This document shows positions 49,707 through 58,936 of a DNA stretch of 64,000 nucleotides, one piece after another. A model generated the notes under the pieces. It saw nothing but the letters and a program-made list of their open reading frames with translations. It made no database searches and was not told the origin of the DNA. The stretch's first letter is position 1. Every line of letters begins with the position of its first letter. A program made the position numbers and the translations under genes. The stretch lies in assembly GCA_903871465.1 (NCBI GenBank), contig CAIQHB010000039.1, forward strand, positions 62,001 to 126,000, written 5' to 3'. Source of the stretch: an uncultured Methanosarcinales archaeon (GTDB taxonomy: Archaea; Halobacteriota; Methanosarcinia; Methanotrichales; Methanotrichaceae).

Positions 49707-50263
49707 TATGCCGTATCCTTCTGGCTGACCTGTGCTATAAAAAGAACTCCCTGTCCAGGTTTGAGTTCGTCCACCCCATTCGAGAGATTCTGGAAAGATC
49801 CGGCTTTCCCTGCAAAATATGCCATTATCTGGAAGTAACGGATAACGTTCTGGCAAGCTATGATAAGGTGATCCTATGCGGCACGGCGCTGAAGGATAAC
49901 GCCTACATGGAGCAAATCGAATCCTTTTCCTGGCTGAAAGACCTGAATAAACCCACGTTGGGCATCTGCGCCGGGATGCAGGTCATAAGCGCATCCTTTG
50001 GGGGCTCGATTGTGCCGCAACCTGCTATCGGTCTAAACATGATTGAGATCATAAGATCATCGCCATTGCTGGGAGAGCCCAGACAGATAGAGGGCTATCA
50101 TCTTCACAATTTTGCCGCAACATTGCCCGAAGGATTCCTGAGGCTGGCGGGAAGGAACGATGCCCCGGTGGCTTTCCAGCGAGGCACTCTTCCTCTTTAT
50201 GGCATCCTGTTTCATCCGGAAGTGCGGAACCGTTGGATCTTGGAGCGCTTCGCAAATCTCTAG
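49703..50263 (+). CDS. Class I glutamine amidotransferase-like protein
   Basis: The 186-residue protein has the glutaminase nucleophile C89 in LGICAGMQVISASFGG and the catalytic pair H171/E173 in YGILFHPEVRN, matching a class I amidotransferase (GuaA small-subunit-like). It has no synthetase domain and would depend on a partner to use the ammonia. Its start overlaps the dph6 stop by 4 nt, so Dph6, an ammonium-using ligase, is the natural candidate. GuaA subunit or another role cannot be excluded. Confidence 0.85.
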   Translation: MICRILLADLCYKKNSLSRFEFVHPIREILERSGFPCKICHYLEVTDNVLASYDKVILCGTALKDNAYMEQIESFSWLKDLNKPTLGICAGMQVISASFGGSIVPQPAIGLNMIEIIRSSPLLGEPRQIEGYHLHNFAATLPEGFLRLAGRNDAPVAFQRGTLPLYGILFHPEVRNRWILERFANL

Positions 50264-50334
50264 TCATCGTAGCTCGCCGGAAATCCCTTTCCTTCGAAAC
50301 CAATTTATGTAATGAATCCGCATTATTGCGCGCT

Positions 50335-51519
50335 ATGCAAGATTATTCCCTCAACGAATTTCTGGCCCTTGCCAAGACCCCAAATCTGGATATTGAGATC
50401 TGCGATGTAACTCTTCGCGATGGTGAGCAGATGCCGGGAGTAGTCTTTCGAGCCGATGAGAAATTGGATATCGCGATTAGGCTTGACGAAATCGGTGTCG
50501 AGGTCATTGAAGCCGGTTTTCCCGTTGTTTCCGCTGCGGAAATGAACGCCGTAAAAGAGGTCTGCAACCTTGGATTGGATGCCAAGATCTCAGCGCTCTC
50601 TCGATCCGTCAAGAAGGATGTCGATGCTGCGATCGAATGCGGCGTGGATATGATCAGCGTCTTCATCGCCACCTCTGATCTCCATCTCAAATATAAATTG
50701 CACATGAGCTGTCCGGAGGCGATAGCCTGTGCATTGCAGACGGTAGAATACGCTAAGGACCACGGCCTGATAGTGCGCTTCTCGGCAGAAGATGCTACGC
50801 GAACGGATTTTGAGATCCTGAAGAAGCTTTATCGGAAGGCAGAGGAGTACCATGCCGACTATGTAAGTGTCGCCGACACCGTAGGAATCATGAATCCCCG
50901 GACGACATATTACATGATCAGCGAGCTTCGAAAGGTGGTGAAGGTGCCCATTTGCATGCACTGCCACGACGACCTGGGAATGGCCCTGGCCAATACGCTG
51001 GCCGGAGCGGAAGCTGGCGCGAAGCAATTGCACACCACAGTGAACGGCATTGGAGAGCGCAGCGGCAACACGCCGCTTGAGGAGCTCCTGGTTGCCTTAA
51101 GGCTGCATTACGACATCAGCAATTACGATCTAACCAAAATAAAAGACCTCTCAAAGCTTGTGGAGACCTATTCTGAGGTTCCTGTGGCCAGGAACAAAGC
51201 AGTAGTGGGAACAAATGCCTTTGCCCATGAGTCAGGAATTCACGTGGCTGCGGTTCTTGAGGAGCCCAGGACCTATGAGCTCTACTCGCCTGAGCTCGTC
51301 GGCGCTGCAAGGCATATCATTATAGGCAAGCATACCGGAGCTAAGGCCCTCAAATACATCACGCAGAGGATGGGTTACCGTCTGAAGGATAACGAGCTCG
51401 GTGCTCTATCGGAAAGGGTCAAATTGTGCAGTGAATTCAAGCATCCCATAAACTGCGAAGAGCTCAGGAAACTGATCCATAACATGGACAACATCGAGGT
51501 CATCTATCCGGGGCCCTGA
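50335..51519 (+). CDS. aksA: Homocitrate synthase-like enzyme, probably AksA
   Basis: The 394-residue DRE-TIM metallolyase has DVTLRDGEQMPGVVF (metal and 2-oxo acid site), HCHDDLGMALANT and NGIGERSGNTPLEELLVAL. It lacks the C-terminal regulatory domain of LeuA, and length and sequence fit AksA/NifV-type homocitrate synthase. AksA starts the chain-lengthening of 2-oxoglutarate to the 7-mercaptoheptanoyl part of coenzyme B in methanogens. The ATG at 50335 has TTTATGTAATG about 30 bp upstream; the frame is open to 50233 in the previous gene. An isopropylmalate or citramalate role is less likely. Confidence 0.85.
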   Translation: MQDYSLNEFLALAKTPNLDIEICDVTLRDGEQMPGVVFRADEKLDIAIRLDEIGVEVIEAGFPVVSAAEMNAVKEVCNLGLDAKISALSRSVKKDVDAAIECGVDMISVFIATSDLHLKYKLHMSCPEAIACALQTVEYAKDHGLIVRFSAEDATRTDFEILKKLYRKAEEYHADYVSVADTVGIMNPRTTYYMISELRKVVKVPICMHCHDDLGMALANTLAGAEAGAKQLHTTVNGIGERSGNTPLEELLVALRLHYDISNYDLTKIKDLSKLVETYSEVPVARNKAVVGTNAFAHESGIHVAAVLEEPRTYELYSPELVGAARHIIIGKHTGAKALKYITQRMGYRLKDNELGALSERVKLCSEFKHPINCEELRKLIHNMDNIEVIYPGP

Positions 51520-51644
51520 AATGGATGGGCATCCTCGTGGACGTCTTCATCTTATCGGATCATGAGCGCTCCAAAGAGATGAGTCGAAGGATATATCTTG
51601 TAGGCTGATCAACCGGTTATTGGACATTTACCGAGGTATAATTT

Positions 51645-52697
51645 TTGAAAGCTCTCATACTCTCCGGCGGCTCCGGAACAAGGCTCCGACCTCTTACTTA
51701 CTCTCAGCAAAAACAGCTCATCCCAGTAGCTAATAAACCAGTTCTGTTCTATGCCATAGAAGATGTGATCGAGGCAGGAGCGCAGGATATTGGCATAATC
51801 CTGGGCCCTAACAAGGATCAGGTCATCGATACGGTGAAATCCCGGGATTGGGATGCTCGAATTGAATTCATCTATCAAGGTGTTCCCAAGGGGCTTGCGC
51901 ATACCATACTGGTGGCAGAAAAGTTCCTTGATGATGATTTTGTGATGTATCTAGGGGATAACATTCTAAGAGACGGCATAGTTCGTCATGAAGAGCGATT
52001 CAGGTCGCTCGGAAGCGACGCCAGCGTGCTGCTCACAGAAGTCGAAGACCCTCAGCGCTTTGGGGTTGCCGACCTGAACCAGGACGGCAGCATCAGGCGG
52101 CTGGTGGAAAAGCCCAAAGCCCCTCCATCCAATTATGCATTGGTAGGAGTCTACTTCTTCAAGCCTGTGATAATCGATGCATGTAAGGCCATCAAACCTT
52201 CCTGGAGAGATGAGTTGGAGATCACGGACGCCATCCAGTGGCTCATTGAGCATGGCTATAAAGTCGATGCCTCTTTTGTTGAAGGATGGTGGAAGGATAC
52301 AGGCAAACCTGAGGATATATTTGAAGCCAATCGCCTCATACTCGATGATATTACGACGAGAAATGACGGCTTGCTGGAGAATTCTCGCGTGATGGGCAGA
52401 GTGATCATTGAGAAGGATGCAAAGATCGAGAGATCGGTGATAAAAGGGCCCTGCATAATCGGAAATAGAAGCGTCATATCTGATTCCTACATAGGTCCTT
52501 ATACCTCCGTGGGAGACGGATGCCGGATCTGTGGGACGGAGATTGAGGACTCCATAATCATGGATGAAAGCCGGATAATCAATACGGGAAAGATAGTAGA
52601 GAGCCTCATCGGCAGGAATGTACGAATACAGGAGTGTGTCGCTCTGCCCAAAGGAAACAGGCTAATCGTCGGGGACAACTCAGATATCTCGCTGTGA
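51645..52697 (+). CDS. rmlA: Glucose-1-phosphate thymidylyltransferase, long form
   Basis: The 350-residue protein has LILSGGSGTRLRPLTYSQQK and QLIPVANKPVLFYAIEDVIE at the N-terminus (nucleotide binding), GVADLNQDGSIRRLVEKPK in the middle, and left-handed beta-helix repeats from about 245. This is the RmlA-long type, which makes dTDP-glucose from dTTP and glucose-1-phosphate. The start is TTG at 51645, with GAGGT at about 51632-51636. It is the first gene of a plus-strand surface-glycan operon. Confidence 0.92.
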   Translation: MKALILSGGSGTRLRPLTYSQQKQLIPVANKPVLFYAIEDVIEAGAQDIGIILGPNKDQVIDTVKSRDWDARIEFIYQGVPKGLAHTILVAEKFLDDDFVMYLGDNILRDGIVRHEERFRSLGSDASVLLTEVEDPQRFGVADLNQDGSIRRLVEKPKAPPSNYALVGVYFFKPVIIDACKAIKPSWRDELEITDAIQWLIEHGYKVDASFVEGWWKDTGKPEDIFEANRLILDDITTRNDGLLENSRVMGRVIIEKDAKIERSVIKGPCIIGNRSVISDSYIGPYTSVGDGCRICGTEIEDSIIMDESRIINTGKIVESLIGRNVRIQECVALPKGNRLIVGDNSDISL

Positions 52698-52703
52698 TCT
52701 ATT

Positions 52704-53705
52704 ATGAAGCTTCTTGTTACGGGTGGCCTGGGTTTCATTGGAAGCAACTTCATAAGGTTCATGCTGGCGGAGCATAAGAACTGCAATATAATAAATGTGG
52801 ATGCTCTCCATTATGGATCTAATGCCGATAATCTGTGCGACCTCGGAGGCATGGATCGATACACCTATCGTCACGGAGACATCTCCGACGAGGCTTTTAT
52901 AAGCAGCCTGATCGAGGATGTGGACTGGGTCGTGAGCTTTGCCGCAGAGACTCATGTGGATAGATCGATATCCAGTCCGGGATCTTTCCTGCACAGCAAT
53001 GTTATGGGTGTATATAGCCTGCTGGAAGCCTTGAGAAATCATAATCCAACGGCCAGATTTGTGCAAATTTCCACCGATGAGGTCTACGGGGACATTCTGG
53101 ACGGCTCTTTTACAGAGGAGTCTACATTGAAGCCCTCATCGCCTTACTCCGCCAGCAAAGCGGCGGGAGATGTCTTTGTTCTGGCATATGCCCGAACTTA
53201 TGGCTTGGAGGCCATGATAACCCGCTGTACCAATAACTACGGACCGTATCAGTTTCCGGAAAAGCTGATTCCCAAGACCATAATCAGGGCACGTGGGGGT
53301 TTGAAGATTCCTGTCTATGGCACGGGGCAGAATGTGAGAGACTGGATTTATGTGATGGATCACTGCCGGGCGGTGGAGAAGGTTCTTATGAGGGGCCGGA
53401 AGGGTGAGATCTACAATATCTCAGCTAACGAGGAGAAGACCAACCTCTCTATCGCCAAGAGCATTCTCGATATGCTCGGAATGGGCGAGGATCGGATTGA
53501 GTTCGTGGAGGACCGGCCTGGCCACGATGCCAGGTACAGCCTCGACTCTTCCAAGATCAGGAAAGAGCTTGGCTGGCATCCCGAGCAGAGCTTTGAGGAA
53601 GGGCTTCGCATGACTGTGAGCTGGTATTTGCAAAACACCAGCTGGTACAAGCCTCTGGTGGATGACAAGGTCTTGAGTGCTGCCCCCTGGAAGCTGAAGT
53701 GGTAG
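52704..53705 (+). CDS. rmlB: dTDP-glucose 4,6-dehydratase
   Basis: The 333-residue short-chain dehydrogenase has the NAD loop TGGLGFIGSNFIRFML, catalytic TDE (124-126), and Y148-x3-K152 in PYSASKAAGD. It converts dTDP-glucose to the 4-keto-6-deoxy sugar. It follows rmlA by 6 nt. CTNNYGPYQFPEKLIP is the usual RmlB substrate loop. Confidence 0.95.
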   Translation: MKLLVTGGLGFIGSNFIRFMLAEHKNCNIINVDALHYGSNADNLCDLGGMDRYTYRHGDISDEAFISSLIEDVDWVVSFAAETHVDRSISSPGSFLHSNVMGVYSLLEALRNHNPTARFVQISTDEVYGDILDGSFTEESTLKPSSPYSASKAAGDVFVLAYARTYGLEAMITRCTNNYGPYQFPEKLIPKTIIRARGGLKIPVYGTGQNVRDWIYVMDHCRAVEKVLMRGRKGEIYNISANEEKTNLSIAKSILDMLGMGEDRIEFVEDRPGHDARYSLDSSKIRKELGWHPEQSFEEGLRMTVSWYLQNTSWYKPLVDDKVLSAAPWKLKW

Positions 53706-53708
53706 TCC

Positions 53709-54581
53709 ATGAAAATCTTCATAACAGGCGGAAGCGGCCTTATGGGAAGCAAGCTGGCCGAAGTGGCTCTTGCCAGAGGCAACCAGGTATTCAGCGGATA
53801 TGCCCATAACGAGCCGCAATGTGGAAGAGCTATTCGATTCGATCTGATGGATGAGAGAGGCATTTACGATCTGGTGGATCGGCTGAGGCCGGATGTCATC
53901 ATTCACAGCGCGGCTCTTACCGACGTGGATCGTTGTGAACGAGAGCGAGAGCTGGCCTATAAGATGAATGTCGAGGGGTCGCGGGCCATAGCCAAGGCAG
54001 CGGAAAAGGCGGGCGCTTTTCTTGTCTATATCTCCACGGATTATGTATTCGACGGAGAGCGAGGATCGTACCGGGAAGATGAAAAAACCAATCCAGTGAG
54101 CTATTATGGCCAGAGCAAGCTCCTGGGTGAAGAGTTCTGCCGGGGCTGCATAGCCAGAACCTGCGTGATATATGGCAGCCGCCCCGCAAGCGGCAAGGTC
54201 AATTTCGCCCTCTGGCTGATAGAAAGCCTCAAATCCGGCAAACAGGTTCGGGTGGTCACGGATCAATTCATCACTCCCACTTTGAACACCAATCTGGCCA
54301 AAATGGTCCTGGAGGCGGCAGATCGAAGGCTTTCCGGAGTATATCACCTGGCTGGAGCTACGAGGATTTCCAGGTATGACTTCGCGAGGGAAGTGGCTCG
54401 AGTGTTTGATCTCGATTCAGACCTCATCATTCCATCCAGGATGGCGGATCTGAAATGGGATGCCAAAAGGCCGAAGGATTCATCGCTGGATACATCCAAA
54501 GCGGCCAGGGAGCTGATGGAAAAGCCCTACGTGCTTGAGAAAGCCTTAGGGGCTCTAAAGGCGGATGTTGGAACGAACTGA
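53709..54581 (+). CDS. rmlD: dTDP-4-dehydrorhamnose reductase
   Basis: The 290-residue reductase has GGSGLMGSKLAEVAL, STDYVFDGERGSYREDE and Y133-x3-K137 in YYGQSKLLGE. It reduces dTDP-4-keto-L-rhamnose to dTDP-L-rhamnose. It follows rmlB by 3 nt. The epimerase RmlC of the pathway is encoded two genes later, at 55476. Confidence 0.92.
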   Translation: MKIFITGGSGLMGSKLAEVALARGNQVFSGYAHNEPQCGRAIRFDLMDERGIYDLVDRLRPDVIIHSAALTDVDRCERERELAYKMNVEGSRAIAKAAEKAGAFLVYISTDYVFDGERGSYREDEKTNPVSYYGQSKLLGEEFCRGCIARTCVIYGSRPASGKVNFALWLIESLKSGKQVRVVTDQFITPTLNTNLAKMVLEAADRRLSGVYHLAGATRISRYDFAREVARVFDLDSDLIIPSRMADLKWDAKRPKDSSLDTSKAARELMEKPYVLEKALGALKADVGTN

Positions 54582-54636
54582 TGTGATTCATCTGCGATGA
54601 GTACCCAAGAATGACTGCAGTTCAGGTTGATCGAAG

Positions 54637-55416
54637 ATGATCGGATCGCATTGGTTGAGGAAGAAAGTTCGCATAGCCTCGAATCTTATAAGAAGTCCAC
54701 CTATTATTAGGGCTAATAATATCGAAATATATCTCGATAATTTAAGATATAAACATGGGATTGAGATTGGGGGCCCGAGTAGTATCTTCAACGAGCACGG
54801 AATTCTGCCCATTTATCCGGTAGTTGGAAGCCTTGATGGTTGTAATTATAGCAAAGAGACCATATGGGAAGGAAAATTAAAAGAAGGTTGGACATACAAA
54901 TATCAAGAAGATAAGGAACCAGGTTACCAGTACATCTGCGAAGCAGTGGACCTCGCCCAAGTCCGTCCAGGGACTTATGATTTTGTTCTCTCATCGCACT
55001 CTATCGAGCATATGGCCAATCCTCTAAAGGCAATATCAGAGTGGAAGAGAGTTCTCAAGGATGATGGTATACTGCTGTTTGTAGTGCCTGATAAGGAAAA
55101 TACCTTTGACCACAATCGCTCAATCACTTCATTGAACCATCTGGTAGATGACCTGGAAAACGATGTTGGAGAAGATGATTTAACTCACCTTCCAGAGATA
55201 TTGGAGCTGCACGATCTGAAACGATCTCCGGAAGTTGGCGACTATGCCTCTTTCAAGAAAAGATCGCAGGATAACCATTTAAATAGATGCCTGCACCAAC
55301 ATGTATTCGATATTGAAGTCGCCAGGGGCATGGTAGAATATATGGGATTAAATATAATAACTTCAGAATTTGTTCGCCCTTTCAATATAATTGTAATGGC
55401 CAAATATGTGCAATGA
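54637..55416 (+). CDS. SAM-dependent methyltransferase-like protein of the glycan locus
   Basis: The 259-residue protein has YDFVLSSHSIEHMANPLKAI and EWKRVLKDDGILLFVVPDKE, the motif II/III region of class I methyltransferases, and KENTFDHNRSITS further on. The glycine motif I is not obvious; the N-terminal part (NIEIYLDNLRYKHGIEIGGP) may be a variant of it. Similar proteins modify sugars in O-antigen-type loci. Codons are AT-richer than those of the neighbouring rml genes, suggesting an acquired gene. Confidence 0.78.
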   Translation: MIGSHWLRKKVRIASNLIRSPPIIRANNIEIYLDNLRYKHGIEIGGPSSIFNEHGILPIYPVVGSLDGCNYSKETIWEGKLKEGWTYKYQEDKEPGYQYICEAVDLAQVRPGTYDFVLSSHSIEHMANPLKAISEWKRVLKDDGILLFVVPDKENTFDHNRSITSLNHLVDDLENDVGEDDLTHLPEILELHDLKRSPEVGDYASFKKRSQDNHLNRCLHQHVFDIEVARGMVEYMGLNIITSEFVRPFNIIVMAKYVQ

Positions 55417-55475
55417 AATGCTTTGCTCGTACGCCAACAGAATTATTTAAGAACTTTGAATTCGGAGGCTAAGTT

Positions 55476-55973
55476 ATGCTACCGGGGATTGTTATAAAGC
55501 CTTTGAGGCGATTTGCTGATGAGCGCGGTTTCTTCACCGAGATCATGAGAACTGATTGGTCCGATGTTATTCAGGATGAGATTGTCCAGGCCAATATGTC
55601 TGTGAGCTATCCGGGGATGGTACGGGCCTGGCATAGGCATGAGCGCGGGCAGGTGGATCATTTCCTGGTAGTACGAGGTGCTCTTAAGATCTGCGCCTAT
55701 GAAGACGAAACCGCGGAGCTGGACGAGATCATTTCTGCAGGAGACATTCCTCAGATGGTCAGGGTGCCGGGACACTACTGGCATGGATTTCGAGTTGTTG
55801 GAAATGAACCAGCTATGCTAGTGTATTTTGTGAATAGGCTTTACAATTATTCTAGTCCCGATGAGATCCGGAGGCCCTGGAACGATCCGACTATAATGCC
55901 TGCCACCATCAACGGCAAGAAAGAGGATCGGACCGGCAAGCCTTGGGATTGGTTTGGACCTGCATTCAAGTGA
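55476..55973 (+). CDS. rmlC: dTDP-4-dehydrorhamnose 3,5-epimerase-like protein
   Basis: The 165-residue cupin has IVIKPLRRFADERGFFTEIM and MVRAWHRHERGQVDHFLVVR, with H53, H55 and H62 around the RmlC active-site strand, and a C-terminal RMPW-like RRPWNDP. This is the archaeal RmlC-related group, somewhat shorter than the bacterial enzyme. With RmlA, RmlB and RmlD it completes the dTDP-L-rhamnose pathway, though the exact epimerisation is inferred. GGAGG lies about 8 nt before the ATG. Confidence 0.85.
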   Translation: MLPGIVIKPLRRFADERGFFTEIMRTDWSDVIQDEIVQANMSVSYPGMVRAWHRHERGQVDHFLVVRGALKICAYEDETAELDEIISAGDIPQMVRVPGHYWHGFRVVGNEPAMLVYFVNRLYNYSSPDEIRRPWNDPTIMPATINGKKEDRTGKPWDWFGPAFK

Positions 55974-55979
55974 TAATCT

Positions 55980-57413
55980 TTGAGCACCTCACAGAGGCTC
56001 GCTAGGAATACTGTCATCTTATCATTTTCAAACGTAGTTATTATGATAATGGGTTTGGTGTATTCGATGTACACCGCCCGCTACCTGGGTCCAGAGCGCT
56101 ATGGTACTATCGCTTTCGCCCTGGCCTTTACTAGCATCTTTGGAGTCGTCACCGACCTTGGCATCAACACATTAACCATACGCGAGGTTGCCAGGAATAA
56201 GAATTCTGCCACAACGTTCTTGGGAAATCTCTTGCTGATAAAGTCTATTCTAGTAATCATCACAGTGGCTTTTATTGTCGTAGCTGTTAATTTGACGGGT
56301 CATGAAAAGATTGAAATTGATGTGATCTATCTCATCTCAATATCCATAATACTCTCTGCGTTCAATGGTGCCTTCAACTCGCTTTTTCAAGCATTTGAGA
56401 GAATTGAGTATATATCAATAGGCAGCGTCTTGGGCAACATAGCAATGCTTCTGGGGGCCGGATATGCCATAAGCCAGGGCTTTGGCGTAATTGGCTTTGC
56501 TTGCATTTATATTTTCAGTAGCACTCTGGGTTTAGCTTACACTCTATTTGTCGCGAACCGTTTGCATTTGACTCATGCCCTGCAGATTGATCGAGAAATG
56601 ATCTGGCCTATGATGAAAGAGGCATTGCCCTTTGGCATAACCTCCCTGTCCGGCATGATTTACACCTATGCAGACTCCATAATGCTCTCCAGTCTTAAGG
56701 GCAATGAGGTAGTGGGCTGGTATAATGCCCCCTATCGGCTAATGCTTATGATGCTATTCATACCCAATGTGATCAATGTGGTGATCTTTCCTGTTATGTC
56801 CAGATATTTTACATCTTCTCCGTCTTTCTTAAAACTGCTTTATACCAAGTACCTCAAATTCATGTTAATTCTCAGCCTTCCCCTCGGCATGGGAACAACC
56901 CTTATTGCAGATAAAATAATCCTATTTGTATTTGGTGTTGGGTTCGAAAACTCAATAGTGGCTCTTAAGATTATCATATGGACGATAGTGCTCACGTTTG
57001 TCGGTGCAGCTTTTGCAAGGCTTTTGGAGTCTATCAATCAGCAAAGGATCATTACCAAGATATCAATGGTCTGCATGGTTGTGAATGTATTATTAAATCT
57101 ATTATTAATTCCTAAATTTAGCTATATTGGCTCAAGCTTTGTTACAGTATTCACCGAATTTCTGCTTGTCGGCAGCATTATATTCTTCAGTTACAGATTG
57201 AATTATGGAATTCCGCTTTCGATCATTAAGGCCTATTTGATTCGAATTTTATTTTCGTCTCTGGTCATGTGCATCTTTGTATTGTATTTTAAAGAGGCAT
57301 ATCCGATAATTTTAATTATATCTGCAATATTTGTATATTTCTTTACCTTATATATCGTCCGTGGCATAGATTCTGAGGATATGATGCTCATGCGACAGGC
57401 TATAAATAGATAA
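55980..57413 (+). CDS. Wzx-type polysaccharide flippase
   Basis: The 477-residue protein has about 14 hydrophobic helices and the family opening LARNTVILSFSNVVIMIMGL, then YLGPERYGTIAFALAFTSIF, GITSLSGMIYTYADSIMLSS and RLLESINQQRIITKISM. It belongs to the MATE-like polysaccharide transporter group that flips lipid-linked oligosaccharides. The start is TTG at 55980, 6 nt after rmlC. It has more AT-rich codons than the rml genes. Confidence 0.9.
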   Translation: MSTSQRLARNTVILSFSNVVIMIMGLVYSMYTARYLGPERYGTIAFALAFTSIFGVVTDLGINTLTIREVARNKNSATTFLGNLLLIKSILVIITVAFIVVAVNLTGHEKIEIDVIYLISISIILSAFNGAFNSLFQAFERIEYISIGSVLGNIAMLLGAGYAISQGFGVIGFACIYIFSSTLGLAYTLFVANRLHLTHALQIDREMIWPMMKEALPFGITSLSGMIYTYADSIMLSSLKGNEVVGWYNAPYRLMLMMLFIPNVINVVIFPVMSRYFTSSPSFLKLLYTKYLKFMLILSLPLGMGTTLIADKIILFVFGVGFENSIVALKIIIWTIVLTFVGAAFARLLESINQQRIITKISMVCMVVNVLLNLLLIPKFSYIGSSFVTVFTEFLLVGSIIFFSYRLNYGIPLSIIKAYLIRILFSSLVMCIFVLYFKEAYPIILIISAIFVYFFTLYIVRGIDSEDMMLMRQAINR

Positions 57414-57422
57414 TCCGGACGA

Positions 57423-58115
57423 ATGAGAACGATTTTATACATCACAAGCAGACAAGATCCATTGATGAGATATGAAGAGATCTTCAGGAATACGAAAAAT
57501 TGGTATTTGAGCCAATCAAACTGCGCCTCGGAAAGCTTGATCAACTTCGCCGTTATGCATGCGGGTGATACTATGCTGGACGCAGGGTGTGCTACAGGTG
57601 ATTACATTCAGAGACTGGGCGATCTTGGCTATCATTGCGTAGGCGTGGACATAAATTCTGAATATATCAACAAGGCAAAGCAAAAAGGACTCGATGCCCA
57701 TGTCATGGATCTGAAGCATCTTGAGTTTCCAGACAAATCCTTTGATACCGTCCTTCTCTTCGAGGTTCTGGAACATGTGGCAAAACCGGAAGAGGTAATA
57801 AAAGAGGCTAATCGGGTTGCAAGAAAAAACGTGCTTATCACAGTACCTAATTGTACGCAGTTTCATATGCTAAGAGATGTCGGGCTAACCTTCGAACACA
57901 TGTTAGAGAAAGATCACGTGAACTTCTTCACAAAGAGTGATTTGGAGAACTTGCTCTCAAATTGCTTCACCAAATTCAATGTGATAGAGGCAGAGCCCAT
58001 TTGGCCTTATAATTTGCATCCCTGGTATGTCCGGCCTGTTCTCCGCCGTTTGGTCAAATTAGGGGCAATTAAGCCATCTATTTACTACAGGCTATATGCA
58101 GCGGCTGATGTATAA
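57423..58115 (+). CDS. Class I SAM-dependent methyltransferase
   Basis: The 230-residue protein has motif I TMLDAGCATGDYIQRLGDLG, then YHCVGVDINSEYINKAKQKG, FDTVLLFEVLEHVAKPEEVI and NRVARKNVLITVPNCTQF. It probably methylates a sugar or lipid-linked glycan. ATG 57423 or 57465 may be the start. It begins 9 nt after the flippase gene, and its stop overlaps the next start as TAATG. Confidence 0.88.
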   Translation: MRTILYITSRQDPLMRYEEIFRNTKNWYLSQSNCASESLINFAVMHAGDTMLDAGCATGDYIQRLGDLGYHCVGVDINSEYINKAKQKGLDAHVMDLKHLEFPDKSFDTVLLFEVLEHVAKPEEVIKEANRVARKNVLITVPNCTQFHMLRDVGLTFEHMLEKDHVNFFTKSDLENLLSNCFTKFNVIEAEPIWPYNLHPWYVRPVLRRLVKLGAIKPSIYYRLYAAADV

Positions 58116-58894
58116 TGATCTCGGTGATATGTGTCTATAACAATAAAGCGGTTTTGTGTAACTGTCTTCTAAAAGGCTTGGATCGACAAAGTGTTGATTA
58201 TGAGTTAATTCTTCTCGATAATACAGGCAATAATTATAGGTCCGCGGCAGAGGCGCTAAATAATGGTGGCAGGGATGCGAAGGGCGATTACTTGATGTTC
58301 GCTCACCAGGATGTGCAACTCTTTTCGAAAGACTGGCTAGAGAATGTCGAGTCAAGACTGAGACTTTTGCCGAATCTTGGCATCGCAGGTGTTGCTGGGA
58401 ATCGTGAGATGATAAGGGGGCTTGTATCAAACCTGAAACATGGCGAACCTCCTAGGATTGCAGGCAACATAGAAATTGACCGGCCGGAGAAGGTACAGAC
58501 TCTGGATGAATGCCTGATATTGATCCCCCGAGCCGTCTTTTTTTTGCAGAAGTTTGATGAAGAGACCTGTGACGATTGGCATCTTTATGCGGTGGATTAT
58601 TGCCTCAGCATTAAGAAGCAGGGATATGATGTCTATGTCATACCAGATTATGTTTATCATCTCTCTCTGGGCAATTTATCAAAAGGATACTATCGCGGAT
58701 TGAAAAAAGTAATAGCGAAACATAAAGATGCTTATCCCATTATCTATGTATCGGTGGGCGTTTGGAACACCGCTTATCCCGTATCTGTGCTCAGGCTAAT
58801 TAAATTGAAATACAAGATGATTAGCCGTTACTTAAGATTCAAGGGCTCGGTAAAAAGGGCAGCTAAATATGCAATGGGAAGAGGAAGCTGGTGA
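58115..58894 (+). CDS. Glycosyltransferase family 2-like protein
   Basis: The 259-residue protein has the GT-A opening ISVICVYNNKAVLCNCLLKG, DNTGNNYRSAAEALNNGG and MFAHQDVQLFSKDWLENVES; AHQDV replaces the usual DxD and is common in this GT2 subgroup. The C-terminal third is basic and may contact the membrane. One base overlaps the methyltransferase stop. Confidence 0.8.
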   Translation: MISVICVYNNKAVLCNCLLKGLDRQSVDYELILLDNTGNNYRSAAEALNNGGRDAKGDYLMFAHQDVQLFSKDWLENVESRLRLLPNLGIAGVAGNREMIRGLVSNLKHGEPPRIAGNIEIDRPEKVQTLDECLILIPRAVFFLQKFDEETCDDWHLYAVDYCLSIKKQGYDVYVIPDYVYHLSLGNLSKGYYRGLKKVIAKHKDAYPIIYVSVGVWNTAYPVSVLRLIKLKYKMISRYLRFKGSVKRAAKYAMGRGSW

Positions 58895-58936
58895 GTGCAA
58901 GAAATTTCTTAGCGCCTGAACTCTGGAGGAATTGTC

